Shown piece after piece: positions 43,439-51,534 of a DNA stretch of 64,000 nt. Each line of letters starts with the position of its first letter. Within the stretch, counting starts at the first letter, position 1. Below the pieces are notes generated by a model. It searched no databases, was not told the origin of the DNA, and saw only the letters and a program-made list of their open reading frames with translations. Source of the DNA: an uncultured Clostridia bacterium (GTDB taxonomy: Bacteria; Bacillota; Clostridia; Oscillospirales; Acutalibacteraceae); the NCBI GenBank assembly GCA_905235625.1, contig CAJOLX010000003.1, positions 1-64,000 on the forward strand, in the 5' to 3' direction. Made by a program: the position numbers and the translations under genes.

Positions 43439-44041
43439 TCAGTTAAATTTATTCATCGCTTCGTCGATTTTGCCGTCAATTATCATTTCAACCGCTTCAA
43501 CGGCATTTGAGGCGGCTTCTCTGACGAGCTTAATATCGGACGAGCTGAAAGAAGAAAGCACCCAATCGGCCAAATCATAATCTTCATTCGGCTTTTGGCC
43601 GATACCGATTTTAACTCTGGGGAAATTATCGGAATTCAGATGATAAATAATGCTTTTAATTCCGTTATGGCCGCCGTCGCTCCCCTTTCGCCTTATTCTG
43701 AGGCTGCCGCACGGCATTGAAATATCGTCAAAAATGATAATTACGTTTTCGGGCGGAATTTTGTAAAACGAAGCGGCTTCTCTGATGCTTTCGCCGCTGT
43801 TGTTCATAAAAGTCTGCGGCTTCATAACAAGGCATTTGCGGCCGTTGATATCGGCAGTTTCAGTAAGAGCCTTGAATTTGAGCTTATTGACTTTAAGCGA
43901 ATATTTATCGGCAAAAAGGTCAATAAACATAAAGCCCGAATTGTGCCTTGACGTTTCGTATTTTTTACCCGGATTGCCGAGACCCGCAATTATAAATTCC
44001 GGAGGCCCGGCGGCGGGCTTGTTTCTTGAGAAAAAGCTCAT
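43439..44041 (-). CDS. pth: Peptidyl-tRNA hydrolase
   Basis: A 200-residue enzyme recycling tRNA from dropped peptidyl-tRNA. AGLGNPGKKYETSRHNSGFMFID holds the catalytic His; MKPQTFMNNSGES, IFDDISMPCGSLRIR and GSDGGHNGIKSI are standard. The N-terminus is about 15 residues longer than usual. ATGA overlap with the upstream membrane-protein gene. Confidence 0.96.
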   Translation of the reverse strand: MSFFSRNKPAAGPPEFIIAGLGNPGKKYETSRHNSGFMFIDLFADKYSLKVNKLKFKALTETADINGRKCLVMKPQTFMNNSGESIREAASFYKIPPENVIIIFDDISMPCGSLRIRRKGSDGGHNGIKSIIYHLNSDNFPRVKIGIGQKPNEDYDLADWVLSSFSSSDIKLVREAASNAVEAVEMIIDGKIDEAMNKFN

Positions 44042-44625
44042 TCGACTACGACCTTTGCAATCTGATAATCCTCTTCCGGTATCTCCGCTTCAATATCTTC
44101 GGGCATCGGAATATATTTTATGTACATTTCAAGGCCTTTTACGACCTCGGTAACTTCTTCGAGCGAAGGCTCGTTATCGTCAACGAAGAACGTAACCGCA
44201 ATCTGCGTGGTCACGTTTTTGTGGATAACCTGCTGACTGTCAAGCACGGACTGAAAATAATATCCGTTTTTGCCGTTATCGGGTATTTTCATATCGCCGA
44301 CGAGAATTTCAACGTCGTTGGGATTGGTAATGTCAATAAACAGAGTGAAAGCAAGCCAGTTTTCAGGCTCATTGAGAAGGCTGTTTTTCTTCTCTTCGCT
44401 CATTCCGTAATTTGAGGTAAGAGCTTTGCCCCACCTGTCGGGATATTTATCTATGCTTTCAAATCGGGCGTCTCCGAGACCCACGTCGTGAAAAACAGCC
44501 GATATTTCCCGATCGTAAGTTTCAAGCTTACTGTCCTTATCAAAGCCGAAAAGCAGATAGCCTATGCCTATTCCGCAAGCCAATACGAGAATAACGGCAA
44601 GAATAATTGAAATAATCTTTTTCAT
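44038..44625 (-). CDS. Membrane-anchored protein of unknown function
   Basis: 195 residues. Residues 3-28 form a hydrophobic anchor with Gly-rich IGIGYLLFGFD, leaving an extracellular domain of about 165 residues. That domain contains LAFTLFIDITNPNDVEILVGD and TTQIAVTFFVDDN, consistent with a beta-sandwich. No family recognised. The start ATG 44625 has GGAGGAG upstream. It opens the operon with pth, trmL and the lipoprotein. Confidence 0.75.
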   Translation of the reverse strand: MKKIISIILAVILVLACGIGIGYLLFGFDKDSKLETYDREISAVFHDVGLGDARFESIDKYPDRWGKALTSNYGMSEEKKNSLLNEPENWLAFTLFIDITNPNDVEILVGDMKIPDNGKNGYYFQSVLDSQQVIHKNVTTQIAVTFFVDDNEPSLEEVTEVVKGLEMYIKYIPMPEDIEAEIPEEDYQIAKVVVE

Positions 44626-44655
44626 ATATACTCCTCCGGAATACGTTTCATATTG

Positions 44656-44684
44656 ATTATAGATTGTTTTGGGTGAAATTACAA
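44656..44684 (-). promoter_or_regulatory. Promoter of the pth-trmL operon
   Basis: On the minus strand, TTGTAA (44684-44679), 17 bp, TATAAT (44661-44656). Confidence 0.7.
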
Positions 44685-44742
44685 TAGCGGCGAGCATTTT
44701 TTACTTTTATTTTACAATTCATTAAATAATGTTTCGGCGCGG

Positions 44743-44771
44743 TTGACAAAAAAATCAACGTTACTTATAAT
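44743..44771 (+). promoter_or_regulatory. Consensus promoter of the ABC exporter genes
   Basis: TTGACA (44743-44748), 17 bp, TATAAT (44766-44771): an exact consensus. Confidence 0.85.
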
Positions 44772-44806
44772 GAAAACAAATCAAATTTTAATTGGAATTA
44801 TTAAGA

Positions 44807-46516
44807 ATGAAAACGGTTTTGAAATTTTCAAAAGGCAGCAGAGCCTTATATATTTTGGCGCCCTTATTCAAAATGCTTGAAGCGGCGCTTGAGCTTATTG
44901 TGCCTCTCATAGTTGCCGAGCTTATTGACAAAGGCATTATCGGTGGCGACAGAAGCTCTGTAACCGAGCTTTGCGCGCGGCTTGTTATTATAGCCGCGGC
45001 AGGGCTGATTTTTGCTGTTTCGGCGCAGTATTTTGCCGCAAAAGCCGCCGTTACCACCGTAAGCAAAGTTAAGCAGTCGCTCTTTGACAAAACGCAGAGC
45101 CTCTCGTTTTCGCAGCTTGACGAAATCGGCGGGCCTACTCTCATAACAAGGCTCACAGCGGATATGGACAGCGTGCAAAACGGAATTAACCTCACTTTAA
45201 GGCTGCTTCTGCGCTCGCCTATTGTTGTTATCGGCGCGTGCATTATGGCTTACAGGGTTGACGGCAAATCATCTCTCGTTTTTGCCGTTTGCGTTCCCCT
45301 GCTCTGCCTTGCCGTTTTTCTCATTATGTTCTTTTCGATTCCTCTTTATTCAAAAGTTCGTTATCGGCTTGACAAGCTGCTTGTAAGCGTCAGAGAAAGC
45401 GTGACCGGCGCAAGGGTTATAAGAGCTTTCAATATTGAAAACGATATAGAAGACGAATTTAAAGATATCAACCGCTCGCTCACTTCTATGCAGCTTTTTG
45501 TGGGCAAAATATCGGCGCTTATGAACCCCGTTACCGGTGTGATCGTAAACATAGCGATCGCGGCGCTGATTTACGTGGGAGCAATAAGAGTAGGCTCGGG
45601 CTATATAACGGCGGGAGCGGTAGTCGCTCTTTACAATTATATGTCGCAAATTCTCGTTGAGCTGCTGAAATCCGCCAATCTTATAGTTACTGTTTCAAAA
45701 GCCGCGGCAAGCGCAGGAAGAATTGAAGAAATACTTAAAATCGAGCCCGAAAAAGAGCGTGAAATCGAGAATCCCGAAAGCGATAACTATATAGAATTCA
45801 GAAACGTAACGTTCGCTTATAACGAAGGCTCTGAGCCCGTTCTCGACAATGTTTCATTCACTGTAAATAAAGGCGAAAAAATCGGAATAATCGGCTCTAC
45901 GGGCTCCGGCAAAACAACTTTAATCGGGCTTTTGGCAGGATATTATCAGCCCGAAAGCGGCGAAATATTCATAGAAAATAAAAACGTTCTTTCTCTCGGA
46001 AAAGAAGAGCTTTCAAAGCTTGTATCCGTCGCCGAACAAAAGCCATCTCTGTTCTCATTGAGCGTAAAAGAAAATCTCACGATAGGACTTGAAAACGTTT
46101 CCGATGAAAGGATAATCGACTCTTTAAAATGCGCCGAAGCGCTCGACTTTGTAAACGAAAAAGAAGGCGGTCTTAACTGCGTGTGCGAACAGGGAGGCAG
46201 GAATTTTTCGGGCGGTCAGCGGCAGAGGCTTTCAATCGCAAGAGCGCTTCTGAGAAACCCCGAAATACTCGTTCTTGACGATTCGTTCAGCGCTCTCGAT
46301 TATCTTACGGAAGCGTCTGTCAGAGCCGAAATAAAAAAGAAAACGAACTCCGCTCTCTTCATAGTTTCACAAAGGACGGGGTCAATACTCGGCTGCGATA
46401 AAATTATTTTTCTCGAAAGCGGAAAAGCCTTTGTCGGAACTCATTCCGAGCTTCTCAAATCAAACGAATCCTACAGGCAAATACATTTAACTCAGTTTGA
46501 AGAGGAGGCCGGATAA
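44807..46516 (+). CDS. ABC exporter half-transporter, degenerate-site subunit (TM287-like)
   Basis: A 569-residue protein with six membrane helices and one ATPase domain. Walker A IGSTGSGKTT, canonical signature NFSGGQRQRLSIARAL, but Walker B is ILVLDDS with Asp in place of the catalytic Glu. That substitution marks the degenerate subunit of heterodimeric exporters such as TM287/288 and BmrCD. Its partner overlaps by one base. Likely role is efflux of drugs, lipids or peptides; substrate unknown. The start may be ATG 44807 or TTG 44792; neither has a strong site. Confidence 0.9.
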   Translation: MKTVLKFSKGSRALYILAPLFKMLEAALELIVPLIVAELIDKGIIGGDRSSVTELCARLVIIAAAGLIFAVSAQYFAAKAAVTTVSKVKQSLFDKTQSLSFSQLDEIGGPTLITRLTADMDSVQNGINLTLRLLLRSPIVVIGACIMAYRVDGKSSLVFAVCVPLLCLAVFLIMFFSIPLYSKVRYRLDKLLVSVRESVTGARVIRAFNIENDIEDEFKDINRSLTSMQLFVGKISALMNPVTGVIVNIAIAALIYVGAIRVGSGYITAGAVVALYNYMSQILVELLKSANLIVTVSKAAASAGRIEEILKIEPEKEREIENPESDNYIEFRNVTFAYNEGSEPVLDNVSFTVNKGEKIGIIGSTGSGKTTLIGLLAGYYQPESGEIFIENKNVLSLGKEELSKLVSVAEQKPSLFSLSVKENLTIGLENVSDERIIDSLKCAEALDFVNEKEGGLNCVCEQGGRNFSGGQRQRLSIARALLRNPEILVLDDSFSALDYLTEASVRAEIKKKTNSALFIVSQRTGSILGCDKIIFLESGKAFVGTHSELLKSNESYRQIHLTQFEEEAG

Positions 46517-48246
46517 TGAAAAATAAAACCATTAAAAAAGTTATCGGCTCTCTCGGCAAATACAAAATCGCATTGATATGCGCTGTTTTGCTCTCAGCCA
46601 TCTGCGTTTTCATAGGGCTTTATATTCCCGTGCTCGCAGGCAGAGCTATAGACCTTATAATTTACTCAGACGGCGAAAAGAGAAACTATCTTTTAAAAAC
46701 TCTCGCCGAAATCGTTATTCTCGCTTTATCGGCTGCCGTATTGCAATGGATCGCGAACGCGGTCAACAATAAAATCGCTTTCGGAGCAGTCAGAGATTTA
46801 AGAAACAAAGCCATTGAGAAAATTTGCGTTTTGCCTGTTTCAAGCGTTGATAAAATGACGGCGGGCGATACGGTGAGCCGGGTAATTTCCGACGCCGACC
46901 AGCTTTCAGACGGGCTGATAATGGGCTTTTCACAGCTATTTAACGGAATACTGACCATTGTCGTTACTCTCGTGCTGATGCTTAAAATAAGCGCGAAAAT
47001 CACCCCTGCGGTCGTTTTATTAACTCCCCTTTCGCTGCTTATAGCAAAGTTTATCGCGGGCAGAACTCATTCTATGTTTAAAGCGCAGAGCGAAGAAAGA
47101 GGAAGGCAGACCCATCTCATAGACGAAGCGGTTACAAACAGAAAGGTTATCACCGCATACGGCGCCGAAAAGGAATTCAGCGAAAAATTCAAAGAAATTA
47201 ACAATTCATACGCCGATAAATCTTTAAAAGCGGTTTTTTATTCTTCTTTAACAAATCCTTCAACAAGGTTTGTAAATAACATAATTTACGCAGCGGTCGC
47301 GTTTTTCGGCGCTCTGCTTTGTCTCGGCGGCTCAATGACAGTCGGCGGCTTAACGATTTTTCTCTCATATTCGGGTCAATACGCGAAGCCGTTTAACGAA
47401 ATATCCGGCGTTATCGCAGAGTTTCAGAACGCCCTCGCCTGCGCTGAAAGACTTTTTGAGCTGATAGAATCTCCCGCCGAAAAGCCCGATAAACCAAATT
47501 CAATCGAAATAAAAAGCTCACGGGGAAACGTTGAATTCAGCGACATAACGTTTTCTTATGACAAAAGCTCGAAGCTCATTGAAAACCTTAATTTCAGCGT
47601 AAAAGAAGGCATGCAGGCGGCAATAGTCGGCCCGACAGGATGCGGAAAAACAACGGTAATAAACCTGCTGATGAGGTTTTATGACGTTGATAACGGCAAA
47701 ATATCGGTTGACGGAAACGACACCCGTGACATAACGAGATCGTCGCTCAGAAGCGTTTGCGGAATGATGCTTCAGGAAACTTGGATCAAAACGGCGACTG
47801 TCAGAGAAAATATCGCGATAGGAAAGCCCGGAGCGTCGCTTTCCGAAATTATAAGCGCCGCTAAAACCGCCAATGCGGACTCTTTCATCAGAAAGCTGCC
47901 TAAGGGATATGACACGGTTATTTCCGATGATACGGGCGGGCTTTCGCAGGGTCAAAAACAGCTTCTCTGCCTTTCAAGGCTGTTTCTCTGTATGCCGGAT
48001 ATCGTAATTCTTGACGAAGCGACGTCTTCGATAGATACCGTAACCGAAATCAAAATCCGCAGCGCCGTAAAATCGCTGACGGTCGGAAAGACCTCTTTTA
48101 TAGTCGCTCACAGGCTGTCAACCGTTAAAAATTCCGATTTGATACTCGTTATGAAAGACGGCGACGTAATTGAGCAGGGAACGCATGACGAGCTGATAGC
48201 GGCAAAGGGTTTTTACAGCGAGCTGTATTCATCGAGAGTTTATTGA
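46516..48246 (+). CDS. ABC exporter half-transporter, catalytic-site subunit (TM288-like)
   Basis: A 576-residue partner of the preceding protein. Six membrane helices, Walker A VGPTGCGKTT, Walker B IVILDEATSSID with the catalytic Glu, and the non-canonical signature GLSQGQKQLLCLSRL. The SQGQ signature completes the degenerate ATP site made with its partner, exactly the TM287/288 arrangement. Its ATG overlaps the previous stop (TAATG). A terminator follows. Confidence 0.92.
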   Translation: MKNKTIKKVIGSLGKYKIALICAVLLSAICVFIGLYIPVLAGRAIDLIIYSDGEKRNYLLKTLAEIVILALSAAVLQWIANAVNNKIAFGAVRDLRNKAIEKICVLPVSSVDKMTAGDTVSRVISDADQLSDGLIMGFSQLFNGILTIVVTLVLMLKISAKITPAVVLLTPLSLLIAKFIAGRTHSMFKAQSEERGRQTHLIDEAVTNRKVITAYGAEKEFSEKFKEINNSYADKSLKAVFYSSLTNPSTRFVNNIIYAAVAFFGALLCLGGSMTVGGLTIFLSYSGQYAKPFNEISGVIAEFQNALACAERLFELIESPAEKPDKPNSIEIKSSRGNVEFSDITFSYDKSSKLIENLNFSVKEGMQAAIVGPTGCGKTTVINLLMRFYDVDNGKISVDGNDTRDITRSSLRSVCGMMLQETWIKTATVRENIAIGKPGASLSEIISAAKTANADSFIRKLPKGYDTVISDDTGGLSQGQKQLLCLSRLFLCMPDIVILDEATSSIDTVTEIKIRSAVKSLTVGKTSFIVAHRLSTVKNSDLILVMKDGDVIEQGTHDELIAAKGFYSELYSSRVY

Positions 48247-48255
48247 TAACGTTTT

Positions 48256-48310
48256 GCTGACGCATTAAAGAGGAAAACTCATTTTCCCTTATTGCGTCAG
48301 CTTAACTTTA
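48256..48310 (+). terminator. Terminator of the ABC exporter operon
   Basis: GCTGACGCA (48256-48264) pairs with TGCGTCAGC (48293-48301); the interior (TTAAAGAGGAAAA/TTTTCCCTTATT) can extend the stem. TTAACTTTATT follows. Confidence 0.7.
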
Positions 48311-48346
48311 TTATCACATTTTAAGCATTTTGTTGCACTTTACACA

Positions 48347-48375
48347 TTGACAAAGAGTGCCTATGATACTATAAT
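48347..48375 (+). promoter_or_regulatory. Consensus promoter of acn-icd
   Basis: TTGACA (48347-48352), 17 bp, TATAAT (48370-48375). Confidence 0.85.
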
Positions 48376-48406
48376 TTAGATAATTATCTTATAGGGGGAT
48401 GAATTA

Positions 48407-50341
48407 ATGGGTTATACCATAGGACAAAAGCTCATTAAAGAACACTTGCTTGAAGGAGAAATGATACCGGGCACCGAAATCGGTATCAAAATCGATCAGA
48501 CGCTTACTCAGGACGCCACCGGCACGATGGCTTATCTTGAATTTGAAGCAATGGGCATTGACAGGGTCAAAACCGAGCTGTCCGTCGCTTACATAGATCA
48601 CAACACGCTTCAAACAGGCTTTGAAAACGCCGACGACCACAGATTTATTCAGTCCGTCGCAGAAAAAAGAGGCTTGCTTTATTCAAGACCCGGCAACGGC
48701 ATTTGCCATCAGGTGCATCTTGAAAGATTCGGAAAGCCCGGCAAAACTCTTATCGGCTCCGATTCTCACACTCCCACCGGCGGCGGCATTGGTATGCTCG
48801 CAATCGGCGCGGGCGGCCTTGACGTTGCGGTAGCTATGGGCGGCGGCACTTATTACACCACGATGCCCAAGATGACTCTCGTTCGTCTTTCGGGCAAGCT
48901 CTCGCCGTGGGTGAGCGCCAAAGACGTTATTCTCGAAGTGCTCAGAATAATGAGCGTTAAGGGCGGAGTGGGCAAAATAATCGAATACGGCGGAGAAGGA
49001 GTTAAAACTCTTTCCGTGCCCGAAAGAGCCACCATCACCAACATGGGCGCAGAGCTCGGCGCAACCACTTCCGTTTTCCCGTCGGACGAAATCACAAAGC
49101 AATTCCTTGCCGCTCAGGGCAGAGAAGAAGACTGGATAGAGCTTAAGAGCGACGACGACGCTCAGTATGACGAAATAATCGACATTGACCTTTCATCCCT
49201 CGTTCCTCTTGCCGCCATGCCTCACATGCCAGACAGGGTGAAAACTGTTGAAGAAATAGGTAAAATCAAAGTTAACCAGGTTTGTATTGGCTCCTGCACA
49301 AACTCCTCTCTTGCCGATATGATGAAGGTTGCCGCCATTCTCAAGGGCAAAAAGATTGCGCCGGGCGTAAGCCTTACAATATCGCCGGGCTCCATGCAGG
49401 TGCTCAATATGCTCTCCTTAAACGGCGCACTTTCCGATATTCTTTCATCCGGCGCAAGGCTGCTTGAATGCGCCTGCGGCCCCTGCATAGGCATGGGTCA
49501 ATCGCCGAATTCCGCAGGCATATCGCTCAGAACGTTTAACAGAAACTTTGAAGGAAGATCCGGCACTGCCGACGCAGGCATTTACCTAGTAAGCCCCGAG
49601 GTTGCGGCGGCTTCCGCTCTCACCGGAGTGCTCACCGACCCCCGCACTCTCGGCGAAATGCCTTCAATAACGTTCCCCTCAAAATTCCTCATTAACGACA
49701 ATATGATAATAAAGCCCGCCAGCAAAGAAGACGCGGACAAGGTTGAGATAATTTACGGCCCCAATATTAAGCCCTTCCCCTCAAGCACGGATCTTCCCGA
49801 AAGCATCGAGGCGAAAGCGGTGCTCAAGGTCGGCGACAATATCACCACCGACCACATTATGCCCGCCGGCGCAAAGATACTCCCCTACCGTTCAAACATC
49901 CCCTATCTTTCAAACTTCTGCTTCAGACAGTGCGATGAAAAATTCGCAGAGCACTGCAAACAGGCAGGCAGCGGAATTATTATCGGCGGCTCAAATTACG
50001 GCCAGGGCTCATCGAGAGAGCATGCGGCTCTCGTGCCCCTTTATCTCGGCATAAAGGCGGTTATAACAAAATCCTTTGCGAGAATCCACCTTGCCAATCT
50101 TATTAACGCCGGCATTATGCCTTACACTTTCGCAAATCCCGACGATTATGATAAGATTGACACGGGCGACGAGCTTGCTCTTATTGACGTGAGAAACAAG
50201 ATAATTAACGGCGACAAGGTTTATCTCACCAACAAGACCAAGGGCGAAGAATACGAGCTTAATTACGATTATTCCGACAGGCAGAAGGCTATGATCCTTG
50301 CCGGCGGACTGCTCAATTACACAAAAAATAATTCCAAGTGA
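48407..50341 (+). CDS. acnA: Aconitate hydratase
   Basis: A 644-residue 4Fe-4S enzyme isomerising citrate to isocitrate; the short form common in Clostridia. Cluster cysteines lie in CIGSCTNSSLADM and CACGPCIGMG; GSDSHTPTGGGIGMLAIG and the C-terminal swivel domain GGSNYGQGSSREHAALVP are diagnostic. AGGGGG precedes ATG 48407. With icd 11 bases downstream it forms the citrate-to-2-oxoglutarate arm used for glutamate synthesis; citrate synthase is not in the window. Confidence 0.95.
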   Translation: MGYTIGQKLIKEHLLEGEMIPGTEIGIKIDQTLTQDATGTMAYLEFEAMGIDRVKTELSVAYIDHNTLQTGFENADDHRFIQSVAEKRGLLYSRPGNGICHQVHLERFGKPGKTLIGSDSHTPTGGGIGMLAIGAGGLDVAVAMGGGTYYTTMPKMTLVRLSGKLSPWVSAKDVILEVLRIMSVKGGVGKIIEYGGEGVKTLSVPERATITNMGAELGATTSVFPSDEITKQFLAAQGREEDWIELKSDDDAQYDEIIDIDLSSLVPLAAMPHMPDRVKTVEEIGKIKVNQVCIGSCTNSSLADMMKVAAILKGKKIAPGVSLTISPGSMQVLNMLSLNGALSDILSSGARLLECACGPCIGMGQSPNSAGISLRTFNRNFEGRSGTADAGIYLVSPEVAAASALTGVLTDPRTLGEMPSITFPSKFLINDNMIIKPASKEDADKVEIIYGPNIKPFPSSTDLPESIEAKAVLKVGDNITTDHIMPAGAKILPYRSNIPYLSNFCFRQCDEKFAEHCKQAGSGIIIGGSNYGQGSSREHAALVPLYLGIKAVITKSFARIHLANLINAGIMPYTFANPDDYDKIDTGDELALIDVRNKIINGDKVYLTNKTKGEEYELNYDYSDRQKAMILAGGLLNYTKNNSK

Positions 50342-50352
50342 GGTTTTAGTAA

Positions 50353-51516
50353 ATGACTGATAAACAAATCAATGAAGCTGCCGAAAAATTCATACAGCTC
50401 ATTAAGGAACAGGACGAAAGAAGCGAAAGAATAAAGGCGCAGGGAGATTTTATTGATTATTCTTCGCTTGACCGAATCATCATAGGCGTTTGCGGCGGCG
50501 ACGGCATCGGCCCCATCATCACAAACGAATCCGCAAGAGTGCTTGCGTTTTTGCTGAAAGATGAAGTTGAAGCGGGCAAGGTTGTTTTTAAGACCATCGA
50601 CGGCCTCACTATTGAAAACAGAGTAAAAGCCAACAAAGCGATACCCGATGACGTTATGGAGCAGCTTAAGCAGTGCCACGTTATTCTCAAAGGGCCCACC
50701 ACCACCCCTCAGGCGGGCGACCCCTGGCCCAACATTGAGAGCGCAAACGTTGCGATGCGCAAGGCTCTTGACCTTTTTGCAAACGTAAGACCCGTTAAGG
50801 TGCCCGAAGAAGGAATTGACTGGACCTTCTTCCGCGAAAACACCGAGGGCGCTTACGCAGTGGGTTCAAAGGGCATCAACGTTACCGATGACCTTGCGAT
50901 GGACTTTGTAGTGACCACCACCGAAGGCTCCGAAAGAATTGCGAAGCTCGCTTACGAATACGCGAGAAAGAATAAGAAAGACAGAGTTTCGATTATTCAG
51001 AAAGCAAACATTATTAAGACTACCGACGGCAAGTTCCTCAACATCGCCAAAAACATAGGCAAGGATTACCCCGAAATCACAACGGACGAATGGTATATTG
51101 ACATCACCACCGCAAAGCTCATTGACAAAAAGAGAAGAACCGATTTCAAGGTGTTCGTTCTTCCCAACCTTTACGGCGACATAATCACCGATGAAGCAGC
51201 CGAATTCATGGGCGGCGTGGGCACGGCGGGCAGCGCAAACATAGGCAAGAAATACGCTATGTTTGAGGCTATCCACGGCTCCGCTCCGAGAATGATAAAG
51301 GAAGGCAGAGGTCAATACGCAGATCCCTGCTCAATGCTCAGAGCTTCCGTAATGCTTCTCTCTCATATCGGCAAGCAGGAACAGGCAGATAAGCTTGAGA
51401 GAGCGCTCGACATCTGCATGTATGAAGAAAAGAAAATCGGCATAACCGGCAGAAGCGACGGATGCACCTGCGAAGAATTCGGCAATTACGTAATGGAAAC
51501 TTTAAGCAATCTTTAA
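50353..51516 (+). CDS. icd: Isocitrate dehydrogenase (isocitrate/isopropylmalate family)
   Basis: A 387-residue enzyme oxidising isocitrate to 2-oxoglutarate. Substrate motif IESANVAMRKALDLFANVRP, FRENTEGAYAVG, the catalytic Lys/Asp region KANIIKTTDGKF and VLPNLYGDIITDEAAEFMGG, and the cofactor loop AIHGSAPRMIKEGRGQYADP. The Arg after HGSAP is unlike the Asp typical of NAD enzymes, so NADP is possible; the cofactor is not certain. Pairing with aconitase supports isocitrate over isopropylmalate as substrate. Confidence 0.9.
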   Translation: MTDKQINEAAEKFIQLIKEQDERSERIKAQGDFIDYSSLDRIIIGVCGGDGIGPIITNESARVLAFLLKDEVEAGKVVFKTIDGLTIENRVKANKAIPDDVMEQLKQCHVILKGPTTTPQAGDPWPNIESANVAMRKALDLFANVRPVKVPEEGIDWTFFRENTEGAYAVGSKGINVTDDLAMDFVVTTTEGSERIAKLAYEYARKNKKDRVSIIQKANIIKTTDGKFLNIAKNIGKDYPEITTDEWYIDITTAKLIDKKRRTDFKVFVLPNLYGDIITDEAAEFMGGVGTAGSANIGKKYAMFEAIHGSAPRMIKEGRGQYADPCSMLRASVMLLSHIGKQEQADKLERALDICMYEEKKIGITGRSDGCTCEEFGNYVMETLSNL

Positions 51517-51534
51517 TAAACGAGTGAGGTTTTT

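Noticed and set aside
50353-51516. 3-isopropylmalate dehydrogenase (leucine synthesis)
   Set aside because: It is paired with aconitase rather than leuCD, and the substrate-binding segment and length fit isocitrate dehydrogenase better.
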